Source: Micromonospora pallida
GTDB taxonomy: Bacteria; Actinomycetota; Actinomycetes; Mycobacteriales; Micromonosporaceae
Reading direction: 5' to 3'
DNA: 64,000 nucleotides
Assembly: GCF_900090325.1 (NCBI RefSeq)
Contig: NZ_FMHW01000002.1
Span: forward strand, 1,612,001-1,676,000
Position numbers and translations under genes: made by a program. Shown one piece after another: positions 52,227-60,706 of the stretch. The notes under the pieces were generated by a model. The model saw only the letters and a list, made by a program, of their open reading frames with translations, was not told where the DNA came from and searched no databases. Each line of letters begins with the position of its first letter. The stretch's first letter is position 1.

Positions 52227-52935
52227 CCTGCTCAACCCCGGTGCTGCCGGGCTGGCCATCGCCGCCGCGCGGCCCGCTGTCCGGGTCGATACCGATGCCC
52301 CGCCAGACCACGTCGAACAGGCGGTGCGACTCCTCTCGGGTCAGCGGTGACAGCCCGAGCACCAGGCGCTGGTAGGCAGGGGCGCAGAGGGCGTCGACGA
52401 CGGTGTCGACGTCAACGTCCGGGTCGATCTGCCCGGCGCGGATGCCACGTTGGACGATCGACGTGGCGCTGCGTCGGCGGGGGGTTATCCAATGGTCGAG
52501 CAGGGCGCGGTTCACCAGGTCGTCAGTGGCGGCGGCCGCGACGACGTGGCGCAGCAGCGGACCGGCCAGGGTGTCCCGGAGCAGGTCGGTGAGGGCGTGA
52601 ACGTGGTGGGCGAGCGCGTCGCGCGCGGAGGCGTCCGCCATCGGGTCGATGGAGTCGCGTACCTCGTCGAGCAGGCCCTCGAGCAGCACCGCGGCCGGTG
52701 AGGCCCACCACCGGTAGATGGTCGTGCGGCTGACCCCGGCCCGTTTCGCGATCGCGTCGATGGTCGCGGCCTGCCCGCCCCCGCTGAGGGCGAGCTCGCC
52801 GGCGGCGCGCACGATCGCCTCGCGGGCGCTGGTGCTCCGGGGCCGCCCGCGTCGGCGTGCCGATGTGATCTTGCCCGCGCCGCGCGGATCAGGAGTTCCT
52901 CCGACAGGAGCAGGGGTAGCATCATTCCTGGACAC
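52171..52935 (-). CDS. TetR family regulator, leaderless
   Basis: A 254-residue regulator. An N-terminal Arg-rich tail precedes the HTH (STSAREAIVRAAGELALSGGGQAATIDAIAKRAGVSRTTIYRWWASPAAVLLEGLL), then a TetR_C ligand domain. The GTG start is embedded in its own operator palindrome and lies seven bases after TATACT, so the mRNA is probably leaderless and autorepressed. The C-terminal 20 residues (DARALRSGCVCDCG) are encoded inside the convergent SWIM gene and may be non-conserved. It may also control the small monooxygenase gene on the other strand. Confidence 0.85.
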   Translation of the reverse strand: MSRNDATPAPVGGTPDPRGAGKITSARRRGRPRSTSAREAIVRAAGELALSGGGQAATIDAIAKRAGVSRTTIYRWWASPAAVLLEGLLDEVRDSIDPMADASARDALAHHVHALTDLLRDTLAGPLLRHVVAAAATDDLVNRALLDHWITPRRRSATSIVQRGIRAGQIDPDVDVDTVVDALCAPAYQRLVLGLSPLTREESHRLFDVVWRGIGIDPDSGPRGGDGQPGSTGVEQVTGRDARALRSGCVCDCG

Positions 52936-52948
52936 AGTGTCCAGTATA
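52928..52948 (-). promoter_or_regulatory. TetR operator overlapping -10 and start codon
   Basis: CTGGACAC, A, GTGTCCAG (52928-52944) is a perfect dyad. On the reverse strand the -10 TATACT (52948-52943) overlaps its edge and the GTG start (52935-52933) lies within it. Confidence 0.75.
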
Positions 52949-53016
52949 TGGAAGGGGCCGTGTCGCGTACGCCGCCCGGACCGGGCGGTGCCCCACCCAA
53001 CCGGAAAGGTCACCCG

Positions 53017-53343
53017 ATGATCTTCATCACCGCCAAGTTCCTGGTACGCCCCGAGGACGCGGACCGCTGGCCGGACATCGCCCGCGCCTTCACCGAGGCG
53101 ACCCGCGCCGAGCCGGGCTGCCTCTGGTTCGACTGGTCCCGCAGCGTCGACAACCCGAACGAGTACGTCCTCGTCGAGGCGTTCCGCGACGGCGACGCCG
53201 GTGCGGCCCACGTCCAGTCGGCGCACTTCCGGGCGGCGCAGCGTGACCTGCCGCCGCACCTGGCCGCCACGCCGCGCATCGTCAACACGACGATCCCGCA
53301 GGACGACTGGTCCGAGCTGGGGGAGATGGCCGTCGAGGCGTGA
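53017..53343 (+). CDS. ABM-type (quinol/antibiotic) monooxygenase family protein
   Basis: A 108-residue dimeric ferredoxin-fold protein: IFITAKFLVRPEDADRWPDIARAFTEATRAEPGCLWFDWSRSVDNPNEYVLVEAFRD, then HVQSAHFRAAQRDLPPHL. Small ABM enzymes oxidise quinol-like or polyketide anthrones without cofactors. The conserved Trp/His set is consistent. GAAAGG precedes the ATG. It is divergent from the leaderless TetR gene and is the likely target of that regulator. Confidence 0.88.
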   Translation: MIFITAKFLVRPEDADRWPDIARAFTEATRAEPGCLWFDWSRSVDNPNEYVLVEAFRDGDAGAAHVQSAHFRAAQRDLPPHLAATPRIVNTTIPQDDWSELGEMAVEA

Positions 53344-53379
53344 CCGGCGGGACGCCGTGGCGGCCCGCCGGTCCGGTCA

Positions 53380-55947
53380 CTACGACGTCCGCTGGCCGGT
53401 CCGGGAGACCCCGTCGAGCGCCTCGGTGAGCCGTCGCGCCTCCCGGACCAGTCGGCTCGACCCGCCCCGTGCGGCGACCTCGGCCAGCCCCGGCACCTCG
53501 ATGCGCACCCCGACCCGGGTGGCCGTCTCGGCGGCCAACGTCAGCAGGTCAGGGGTGCCCCGGGGCGCGGTCGGCACGGCCAGGATCGCCGGCAGGGCGG
53601 CGGCGAGCAGCCGCCACGTGGTCAGCGGAGCGCCGGCCGTGGCCGCGTCCCGCAGCGGGGTCAGCGCCCGGGTCGGCAGCACACTGCCGCTGGCCGCCAG
53701 TTCGCCCAGGTGTCCACCGATGGCCGGGGCGTCCAGCGTGCCGGCGGCGGCGAGCAGCAGGAGCGCGTCGAGGGCGGCGACCCGGTCGGCCTCGTGCCGG
53801 GCGCCCAGCCCGTACGCCAGCGCCAGGTCGAGGGCGGGGCCACCCTCGCCGCCGCTCTCGGCCAGCAGCGGCAGGATCGCCGCGCCGCCCCGGGCGTCCT
53901 GGTCGGCGGTGCTGGCCACCTCGGGCAGCGCGTGCGCGGCCACCACGGCGGGATGCCACGGCAGCACCGGCGCCCAGAGCGTCGCCCGGTTGCCGTGGTC
54001 GATCCCGACGAGCACGGGGGGCACGGTGAGCAGCCCGAGCCGGTCGTGGTGGCCCTCCGGTGGAGCGAGCCGCACCTGCCGGCGCTGCTTAGGCAGCCGG
54101 TCGTACTCCCAGTCGTAGGACTTGCGGCGCTGCCGACGTGGCACCGTGACGACCTCGTGGACCGGGCGGGGCAGGCCGCCCTCGCGCAGCCAGACGGCGA
54201 GCCGGTCCCCGGCCGGGCTGCGCAGGGCAGCCGCCTTCGCGGCGAGCGGCTCGTCGAACCCGGTGGGCAGCCGCAGCAGCGCCTGGGTCAGGTCCCACCG
54301 CCACGGTCCGCCCGAGCCGAGGCGGGCGATCCGCTCGTACAGCGCCAGCGGGTCGACGGCCCCGGTCACCGAGGTCGGCGTGGCCAGCAGCGCCGGATAG
54401 CCGGGCGAACCGACCCGACTGCCGACCTCGGCCAGGCGGGCCCGGAGCAGCCGGTGCAGTGCCGGCACGCGCGCCTCGCCGGACTGCTGCTCCGTTTCCG
54501 GGGAGGGACCCACCCCGGCCATCAGCGCATGCCACCGGCCGCGACGCTGCTCCGCCCGGGAGGGTTCGACCGCCGTGTACAGCACATCGCCGAGCAGGCC
54601 GCACAGGCAGCACGGATCCCACGGGTGGTCGTCCAGCCGGTGTCGGTGCCGGTCCAGCACCGGGACGAGCGCCCGGTGCAGGCGCGGACGGTCGGCGCCG
54701 GCCAGCCGGACCAGCCCGTCCAGGACCCGGTCCAGGGGCAGGGCGCGAAGTTCGCCGCCGAGCAGGGCGGCGACCTCCTCGGCCAGTTCGTCGGGGTCGG
54801 TGATCGGCGGCGGGGTCGACGCCGGCGCGGGCGAGGGCGGCAGATCGTCCCCGCTCACGGTGACCACCACCGGCGGGGGTGCGTACCCGTGTCGGGCGGT
54901 CAGCGTGCCCGCCCGGTCCCGCACGTCGGCGGCGGGGTGGTCCAGCGCCACGGCCAGGACCTCGGCGATCTCCGCCGCGTGGTCCGCTCGGCGGCGGGCG
55001 AGCCGGTCGAGCCAGCCCAGTTGGGTTCGTGCCAACGCCTTGTCCGGCCGGGCCAGCACCGTCCGGGAGGCCTCGAGAAGGGCCTCCACCTCCAGGTCGT
55101 CCCACTGCCGCAGCGCCTTCTGCGCCATCGTCGCCACCGGCGCCGGGGCGTCGGCGAGCAGCCGCAGGTAGCCGGCAGCCCGGGTGGCGACCTCCGCCAC
55201 GGTCGGGGCGAGCAGGTCGTGCAGGGCGACGAACGCCCGCAGCGCGGCCGGCCGGTCGTCCCGCAGCAGGCGGCTCAGACACCCGTCCAGCAGGACCGTA
55301 CGGTCCAGCCGACCCGTACCGGCCAGTTCCGCGAGCGCCCGGGGCAGGGCCATCTTCTCCCGGGTCGAGGAGTCGTCGAAGGCCATGGCCACCCCGACGC
55401 CGTCCACCTCGAACAGGCGGGGCAGCAGCGCGTCGAGGAACGGATCCGCGGCCAGCCGCTCCGCCAGCGGGCCGTTGCGCCGCCCGTCCCGCGGCCAGCT
55501 CAGGTCGGACACCCAGCCCGACACGAAGGTCTCCCCGGTCGGCGGCGGGGCCTGCTCGGCGGTGAGCAGTTCGGCGACGAACGCCCACCCGTCGCCCGGG
55601 TCGGTACGGGGGAGCCGGTCCGCCAGCCGGTAGGCGAGGTCGGCCAGCCAGGTGACGCCCCGCTGCCGGGCCACCTCGATCACCGGGGCGGCGGCGGTCC
55701 GGCGCAGCGACACCGCCCGCCGGCCGAGCAGTTGGGCCGTCTGGGCGGCGCTGGGCAGGCAACCGACCGCCACCACCGCCAGCGCGGCCGCGTAGTCGTT
55801 CCACCACCAGGAGCGTTCCCCCTCGCGGACGTGGACCAGCAGCGCCTTGGCCAGGTCCCGCCGGCGCTCCTCGGTGAGCCCGGTGACGCTCACCATGGCC
55901 GCCCGGACGTCCCCGGTGGCCAGGTGGTCGAAGCGCCAGTCGCTCAT
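53380..55947 (-). CDS. large DUF6493-type protein coupled to a SWIM gene
   Basis: An 855-residue, mostly helical, soluble protein beginning MSDWRFDHLATGDVRAAM. I recognise it by context and overall character as the DUF6493-type partner of actinobacterial SWIM proteins. Visible features are helical repeat-like segments (ALPRALAELAGTGRLDRTVLLDGCLSRLLRD), a linker around residue 380 (PSPAPASTPPPITDPDELAEEV) and a C-terminal domain with PWHPAVVAAHALPEV. No catalytic motif is clear. The ATG overlaps the SWIM gene stop (ATGA), so the two products are probably made together. Function unknown. Confidence 0.7.
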   Translation of the reverse strand: MSDWRFDHLATGDVRAAMVSVTGLTEERRRDLAKALLVHVREGERSWWWNDYAAALAVVAVGCLPSAAQTAQLLGRRAVSLRRTAAAPVIEVARQRGVTWLADLAYRLADRLPRTDPGDGWAFVAELLTAEQAPPPTGETFVSGWVSDLSWPRDGRRNGPLAERLAADPFLDALLPRLFEVDGVGVAMAFDDSSTREKMALPRALAELAGTGRLDRTVLLDGCLSRLLRDDRPAALRAFVALHDLLAPTVAEVATRAAGYLRLLADAPAPVATMAQKALRQWDDLEVEALLEASRTVLARPDKALARTQLGWLDRLARRRADHAAEIAEVLAVALDHPAADVRDRAGTLTARHGYAPPPVVVTVSGDDLPPSPAPASTPPPITDPDELAEEVAALLGGELRALPLDRVLDGLVRLAGADRPRLHRALVPVLDRHRHRLDDHPWDPCCLCGLLGDVLYTAVEPSRAEQRRGRWHALMAGVGPSPETEQQSGEARVPALHRLLRARLAEVGSRVGSPGYPALLATPTSVTGAVDPLALYERIARLGSGGPWRWDLTQALLRLPTGFDEPLAAKAAALRSPAGDRLAVWLREGGLPRPVHEVVTVPRRQRRKSYDWEYDRLPKQRRQVRLAPPEGHHDRLGLLTVPPVLVGIDHGNRATLWAPVLPWHPAVVAAHALPEVASTADQDARGGAAILPLLAESGGEGGPALDLALAYGLGARHEADRVAALDALLLLAAAGTLDAPAIGGHLGELAASGSVLPTRALTPLRDAATAGAPLTTWRLLAAALPAILAVPTAPRGTPDLLTLAAETATRVGVRIEVPGLAEVAARGGSSRLVREARRLTEALDGVSRTGQRTS

Positions 55948-57266
55948 GCCGCCGCCTCCACCATGGACGCGGCGAGCGCATGCCGGCACGGCCCCCGTTC
56001 ACCCCGGTGCCGGCTCCACCACAGACAGGAGCAGGTGTATCCGCCTTCCGCACGGCGGCGGACCCGGTAGACCTCGGTGCCGTGCTGGACCGTGGCCACC
56101 TCCCCGTCCCAGCCGACCGCCCCGGCCTCCACCAGCGCCCGCGCACCCGCCAGGCGGGGATTGTCCCGCTCGGCACGGCCGGCGTCGTAGGGCAGCACCC
56201 GGTGGAAGTAGGCGTCCTCGGCCACGTCGTACCCGACCCGACCGGCGGTGCCCAACTGCACCAGCGCGGCCTGCACCCGCTCCCAGGGCACGCCCGCCTG
56301 CGCCGCCAGGGTCGGCACGTCGATCGTCGGATCCCAGGACAGCAGCGCGCTGACCAGCGCGGCGTCGTCGGCCACGTCGTCGGAGGCCAGGGAGGCCAGC
56401 ACGCCGCCCTCCCCGGAGAACCCCCGGTACGGCTCGGGCGAGAGGGTCAGCGACAGCCGCATCCCCCCGGTGTCCAGCTCCCAGACACTGGCCGTGGGCG
56501 ACGAGCCGGCCGTCAGCGCCGGACCGTACACCCGCAGGCTCCGGGCGAAGCGCAGCATCCCGCGCAGCGCGGCGAGCCGCCCCGGCCCGGCCAGACAGAC
56601 CCCGCCCGGGGCGGGGCGCGAGGTCAGCCGCAGCGACCGACCGGCCGGCACCGCCCAGAGCACCGACCGGTCACCGGAGGCGGGGAGCCGACGCAGGAAC
56701 GCCGCCGCGTCGGTCGCCGGGACGTCGGCGCGCAGGGCCATCTCCGCTGCCAGTACGTGGACCTCGGCGAAGCCCCGCAGCCAGCGGGCCGGCAGCGGCA
56801 CCTTCTTCTCCACCACCGGACCGTCGAGCGTGGAGACGGTGAGGTCGTCCGGCCCGACCGACAGGTGCAGCGGGTCGAGGCCGCCGACCCGGGCCAGCGC
56901 CTCGCGCAGCGGCGCGTTCACGTCGACGTTGGTGGTGCCGTGCTCGACGACGTCGCCGTCGAAACCGGCGGGGGAGACGTCGAGCCGCGCGTACACCCCG
57001 CAGCAACCGGAGAAGGACTCGAACCGCAGCCGGTCCCGGCTGCCGGTGACCACCGGGTCGAGGCTCGCCGGGTTGACCGGCTGGTGGTAGCGGGTCCGGG
57101 CGACCTCGGCGACGGCCAGCAGCCCGGCCGCGGCGGTCCGGGGCGCGGTCAGGAAACCGGTGAAGAACCGCGGGTTGGCCGAGGGCCCGCCGCTGGTCTG
57201 CAACGCCAGGTCACCTTCGTGCAGCGCGGACGGTTGGAGGTAACGATACGTCTGAAGCGCGTTCAC
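55944..57266 (-). CDS. SWIM zinc-finger protein (partner of the DUF6493-type gene)
   Basis: A 440-residue protein whose SWIM finger is at the C-terminus (YTCSCLWWSRHRGERGPCRHALA, about 410-432; CxC ... CxH). The N-terminal 300 residues form a mixed alpha/beta region of unknown fold (LRFESFSGCCGVYARLDVS), followed by a winged-helix-like stretch (TIDVPTLAAQAGVPWERVQAALVQLGTAGRVGYD). The GTG start follows TACGGT by six bases, so it is probably leaderless. A longer in-frame start has no support. It heads a two-gene operon with the DUF6493-type gene. Confidence 0.82.
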   Translation of the reverse strand: MNALQTYRYLQPSALHEGDLALQTSGGPSANPRFFTGFLTAPRTAAAGLLAVAEVARTRYHQPVNPASLDPVVTGSRDRLRFESFSGCCGVYARLDVSPAGFDGDVVEHGTTNVDVNAPLREALARVGGLDPLHLSVGPDDLTVSTLDGPVVEKKVPLPARWLRGFAEVHVLAAEMALRADVPATDAAAFLRRLPASGDRSVLWAVPAGRSLRLTSRPAPGGVCLAGPGRLAALRGMLRFARSLRVYGPALTAGSSPTASVWELDTGGMRLSLTLSPEPYRGFSGEGGVLASLASDDVADDAALVSALLSWDPTIDVPTLAAQAGVPWERVQAALVQLGTAGRVGYDVAEDAYFHRVLPYDAGRAERDNPRLAGARALVEAGAVGWDGEVATVQHGTEVYRVRRRAEGGYTCSCLWWSRHRGERGPCRHALAASMVEAAA

Positions 57267-57422
57267 GGTCGCACCGTACGGGGGGCCACCGACACGCTGC
57301 CTCACCCGAACCGGTCGGGTCGCGGGCCGCTTCGCTCGCCGTACGGGTCCGCGCGATGACTGTCGGTGCCCGTCGGTACGGTGTCCGCCATGACAGGTGA
57401 CGTCGGGACGGCCGTTCCGCTG

Positions 57423-58466
57423 TCAGCCCGCCTCGGGGCGGCCGAAGGTGCGCAGCAGCCGGTCGAGTTGGTGCGGCGCGGCCGGGCGGACCAGCGGCAG
57501 GGTCACCCCGGCCTGCCGGTACGCGGCGATCCGGGCCCGTACGTCCGCAGCGGTGCCGGTGGCGGTCAGCGAGGTGACGTACCGCTCGGGCAGGATCTCC
57601 TGGAGGGCGGCCTTGCCGCCCCGCGCGAACGCCTCGGCGAACCGGGGCAGGTCGTCCGGGTCGATGGTCGGCTCGCCCACCGACATCTTGGCCTTCGGGG
57701 TGGACGCGTAGGTGAACTTGGTCGCCACCTCCCAGCGGATCGCGGCGACGGCCGCCTCCCGGTCGTCCTCGATGGAGGTGTTGACCAACTGGGCCACGGT
57801 CAGCTCGGCCGGGTCCCGGTCGATCGTCTCGCAGCTGCGCCGGAGCAGCTCGACCGCGTTGGCCGAGTACTCCGGGGAGGTCCCGGCGTCGAGCAGCACG
57901 CCGTCGCCGAGCTTCGCCGCGTTGACCAGCCCCCGGCGGCTGGCGGCGGCGATCCAGATCGGGATGTCCGCCCGGACCGGGGTGAAGTTCAGCCCTACGT
58001 CGTCGAGCTGGACGACCTCGCCCCGGTAGGTGACCCGTTCCCCGGTGAGCAGCGCCCGGATCGACTCGACGTACTCGCGGAGGGTGGTGATCGGGTCGGT
58101 CAGCGGCCGGCCGTTGCGGGCGGCGTGCTTGGCGGTGAACGCCCCGACCACCAGGACGAGCCGACCACCGCTCAGCTCGTCGAGGGTGGCCGCCGTCTGG
58201 GCCATCACCAGCGGGCTGCGCAGCCGGACCACCTGGGTGGCGCCGAGGGTGACCCGCTCGGTGGCCAGCCCGAACGCGGCGAGGGCGCTGGCCGAGTCGC
58301 GGTTGGTGAACAGCGTCTCGGAGAAGAACGCGGTGTCGAAACCGGCCCGTTCGGCGGCGGCGGCCGAGGCGGCCATCTCCCGGACGGACACCGCCGGGTC
58401 GTAGCCGAGCGCCAGTCCGACACGCTCCACGGTGGGTCGGACTGGGGTGGGTGCGGTCGGGCTCAC
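57423..58466 (-). CDS. LLM class F420-dependent oxidoreductase
   Basis: A 347-residue TIM-barrel flavin/F420 enzyme of the luciferase-like family: GLALGYDPAVSVREMAASAAAAERAGFDTAFFSETLF, VTLGATQVVRLRSPLVMAQTAATLDELSGGRLVLVVGA, DIPIWIAAASRRGLVNAAKLGDGVLLD. The motif set fits F420-dependent reductases more than bacterial luciferases; the substrate is unknown. The GTG start overlaps the quinone oxidoreductase stop. It is the last gene of a four-gene operon. Confidence 0.9.
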   Translation of the reverse strand: MSPTAPTPVRPTVERVGLALGYDPAVSVREMAASAAAAERAGFDTAFFSETLFTNRDSASALAAFGLATERVTLGATQVVRLRSPLVMAQTAATLDELSGGRLVLVVGAFTAKHAARNGRPLTDPITTLREYVESIRALLTGERVTYRGEVVQLDDVGLNFTPVRADIPIWIAAASRRGLVNAAKLGDGVLLDAGTSPEYSANAVELLRRSCETIDRDPAELTVAQLVNTSIEDDREAAVAAIRWEVATKFTYASTPKAKMSVGEPTIDPDDLPRFAEAFARGGKAALQEILPERYVTSLTATGTAADVRARIAAYRQAGVTLPLVRPAAPHQLDRLLRTFGRPEAG

Positions 58467-59485
58467 GGCAGCTCCAGGGTGGGGGACGGATCGAGGCGGG
58501 TGAGGTCGAGCACGATCTTGCCGAGCAGGCCGCCGCGTTCCAGGTGCGCCAAGGCAGCGGTGACCTCAGCCGCCGGGTAGGTGGCGGCGAGCACCGGGCG
58601 GACCGCGTCCGGTGCCGCCCAGGGCTGGGCCCGGCGCAGGTCGGCGATGATGGCGGCCTTCTCGGCGGCGGGCAGACTGCGCAGCGAGCCGCCGGTCAGC
58701 ACGAGCCGCCGCCGGATCACGGTGCGCAGGCTGAGGGTGACGTCGTCGCCGCTGAGCACCCCGACACAGAGCCACCGGCCTCCGCTGCGCAACCCGGCCA
58801 GGGTGAGCCCGGCGACGGCCGCGCCGACCAGGTCGAGCACGATGTCGAAGCCCTCCGGGGCCTGCTCGCGCAGGGTCCGCTCCGCGTCCGCCGCCGTGGA
58901 CACCACCACCGGGTCGGCCCCGAGGGCCCGTACCCGCTCGGCCAGTTCGGCGGTGCGGACGGTGCCGGCGACGCGCGCGCCGAGTGCCCGGGCCAGGCGG
59001 ACGGCCATGGTGCCCACGCCGGAGTTGGCCGCGTGCACCAGCACCCGATCCCCGGGGCGCAGGCCGCCGAGGGTCCGCAGGTTCCACCAGGCGGTGGCCA
59101 GCGCCTCCGGCAGCGCGGCGGCCTCGGTCATGCGCCATCCGTCGGGCACCGGAAGCACCTGGGCCTGCGGTGCGACGACGTGGGTGGCGTACCCGCCGCT
59201 GCCGAGCAGGGCGCAGACCCGGTCACCGACCCGCAGGTCGGTGACCCCGCTGCCCAACGCGACGATCCGACCGGCGCATTCCAGGCCGGGCACCGCCGAC
59301 TCGCCGACCGGCGGCCGGTAGTCGGCGTCCCGTTGCAGCAGGTCGGCGCGGTTGAGCCCGGCCGCGTGCACCTCGATCAGCACCTGGCCGGGGCCGGGCG
59401 TTGGGGTGGCGGCGTCGACCCAGACCGGTACGGGCGGCCCGGCGGGCGCGGTCGGTCCGGAGTCCTGGAAGAGCACGTGTCGCAT
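58463..59485 (-). CDS. NADPH:quinone oxidoreductase-like MDR family protein
   Basis: A 340-residue zinc-free medium-chain dehydrogenase: AGLNRADLLQRDADYRPPVGESAVPGLECAGRIVALG, GDRVCALLGSGGYATHVVAPQAQVLPVPDG, and the Rossmann segment VLVHAANSGVGTMAVRLARALGARVAGTVRT. This is the PIG3/QorA-like branch. The ATG overlaps the amidohydrolase stop by one base (TGATG) and the end overlaps the LLM gene by GTGA, so it is translationally coupled on both sides. Confidence 0.92.
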   Translation of the reverse strand: MRHVLFQDSGPTAPAGPPVPVWVDAATPTPGPGQVLIEVHAAGLNRADLLQRDADYRPPVGESAVPGLECAGRIVALGSGVTDLRVGDRVCALLGSGGYATHVVAPQAQVLPVPDGWRMTEAAALPEALATAWWNLRTLGGLRPGDRVLVHAANSGVGTMAVRLARALGARVAGTVRTAELAERVRALGADPVVVSTAADAERTLREQAPEGFDIVLDLVGAAVAGLTLAGLRSGGRWLCVGVLSGDDVTLSLRTVIRRRLVLTGGSLRSLPAAEKAAIIADLRRAQPWAAPDAVRPVLAATYPAAEVTAALAHLERGGLLGKIVLDLTRLDPSPTLELP

Positions 59486-60705
59486 CAGCGGCTCCCGGTC
59501 TCCGGTGAACGGTCCGTACCGGAGACGGGCTGGCGGAACGGGGCGGGGGTGACCGCCCGACCGTCCCGGACCAGTTCGGTGCCGTCCCGGAACACCTGAC
59601 GTACCCGCAGCTCCGGGTCGAGCACGACGACGTCGGCCGGCACGCCGGGGCGGAGCGTGCCGGCACCGTCCAGGTGGAGTGCGGTGGCGGGGTTCCGGGT
59701 CACCAGGGCCAGGGCGTCGGCCAGGTCGAGCGTGCCGGTGTCGACCAGCGCGCGGACGGTCGGCAGCAGCTCCACCCGGTAGGCGAACTCCTCCCGGGTG
59801 CCGTCGGGCAGCGTCCGGGGCACCGAGGCGTTCCCGTCGCTGCTGAGGGTGAGCCGGTCGGCCGGCACCCCACGGTCGAGCAGTTCCGCGACCGCGTCGA
59901 CCGGAGCCACCGCACCGACGATGCGGTCCGGGTTGATCAGCGGGTTGACGTCGACCCAGGAACCGGCGGCACCGATCCGGGCGGCCAGGTCGAGCGTCCG
60001 GGGACCGTAGTTGGCGTGGGTGACCTGGAGCCGGCGCGGGTCCGCGCCGGCGGCGTCCAGCGCCCGGGGGAGCAGGTCCGGGTCTCCGGCGGCGGTGCCG
60101 AGGTGTACGTGCAGCAGGGCGGCCCGGCCGGTGGCCCCGGCCGCCCACTCCAGCTCCCGCAGCAGCCGGGTCAGCTCGGCGAGGTCCGGGCAGGTGGCCT
60201 TGTGCTCGTACAGGGCCACCTTGACGCCGACCAGGTGCGGCAGCAGGTAGAGGTCCCGCAGCAGGGACCCGGTCAGGGTGGGCGGCGGCCAGTGGAACCC
60301 GCCGGCCATCACCCAGGCCCGTGGACCGGCGACCGGCAGGGCGTACGCCCGGGCGAGCAGCGCCTCCGGGCCCTTGCTGACCGGGTCGACGCCGGGCATC
60401 CCGACGCAGGTGGTGGTGCCGGCCTCGACGATCACGTCGGCCGGCAGCTCGGGGATCCGGGAGTGGTAGCCGGCGCCGCCGCCCCCGCCGACGATGTGCA
60501 GGTGCCCGTCGACCAGCCCGGGCACCACCAGCAGGCCGGTGCAGTCGTGGACCACCGCGTCCGGCGGCCCGACCGTCGGGCCGCCGGAGGGGGAGTCAGC
60601 CGTCGCCGTCACGGCGAGGACGTCGCGTCCACCGACGACCACGTCGGCGGTGCCGGCCGGCCGTGGGGTGAACACGGTGCCGCCGCGCAGGACGGTGACT
60701 GTCAT
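59485..60705 (-). CDS. isoaspartyl-dipeptidase-like amidohydrolase
   Basis: A 406-residue metal-dependent hydrolase. The IadA-like pattern is VDGHLHIVGGGGGAGYHSRIPE (His68, His70), the candidate carbamylated lysine is in VGVKVALYEHK, and further ligands are in LLHVHLG, QVTHANY and LSSDGNAS. IadA removes N-terminal isoaspartyl residues from dipeptides, salvaging damaged peptides. The C-terminal part (GVPADVVVLDPELRVRQVFRDGTELVRDG) is typical of the superfamily. It follows a periplasmic amino-acid-type binding protein by one base, suggesting that the imported ligand is its substrate. Confidence 0.85.
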   Translation of the reverse strand: MTVTVLRGGTVFTPRPAGTADVVVGGRDVLAVTATADSPSGGPTVGPPDAVVHDCTGLLVVPGLVDGHLHIVGGGGGAGYHSRIPELPADVIVEAGTTTCVGMPGVDPVSKGPEALLARAYALPVAGPRAWVMAGGFHWPPPTLTGSLLRDLYLLPHLVGVKVALYEHKATCPDLAELTRLLRELEWAAGATGRAALLHVHLGTAAGDPDLLPRALDAAGADPRRLQVTHANYGPRTLDLAARIGAAGSWVDVNPLINPDRIVGAVAPVDAVAELLDRGVPADRLTLSSDGNASVPRTLPDGTREEFAYRVELLPTVRALVDTGTLDLADALALVTRNPATALHLDGAGTLRPGVPADVVVLDPELRVRQVFRDGTELVRDGRAVTPAPFRQPVSGTDRSPETGSR

Positions 60706-60706
60706 G

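Noticed and set aside
57423..58466. LLM enzyme as the missing DszA-type monooxygenase for the DszB-like gene
   Set aside because: It lies 25 kb away in an unrelated coupled operon and resembles F420-dependent reductases rather than FMN sulfone monooxygenases.
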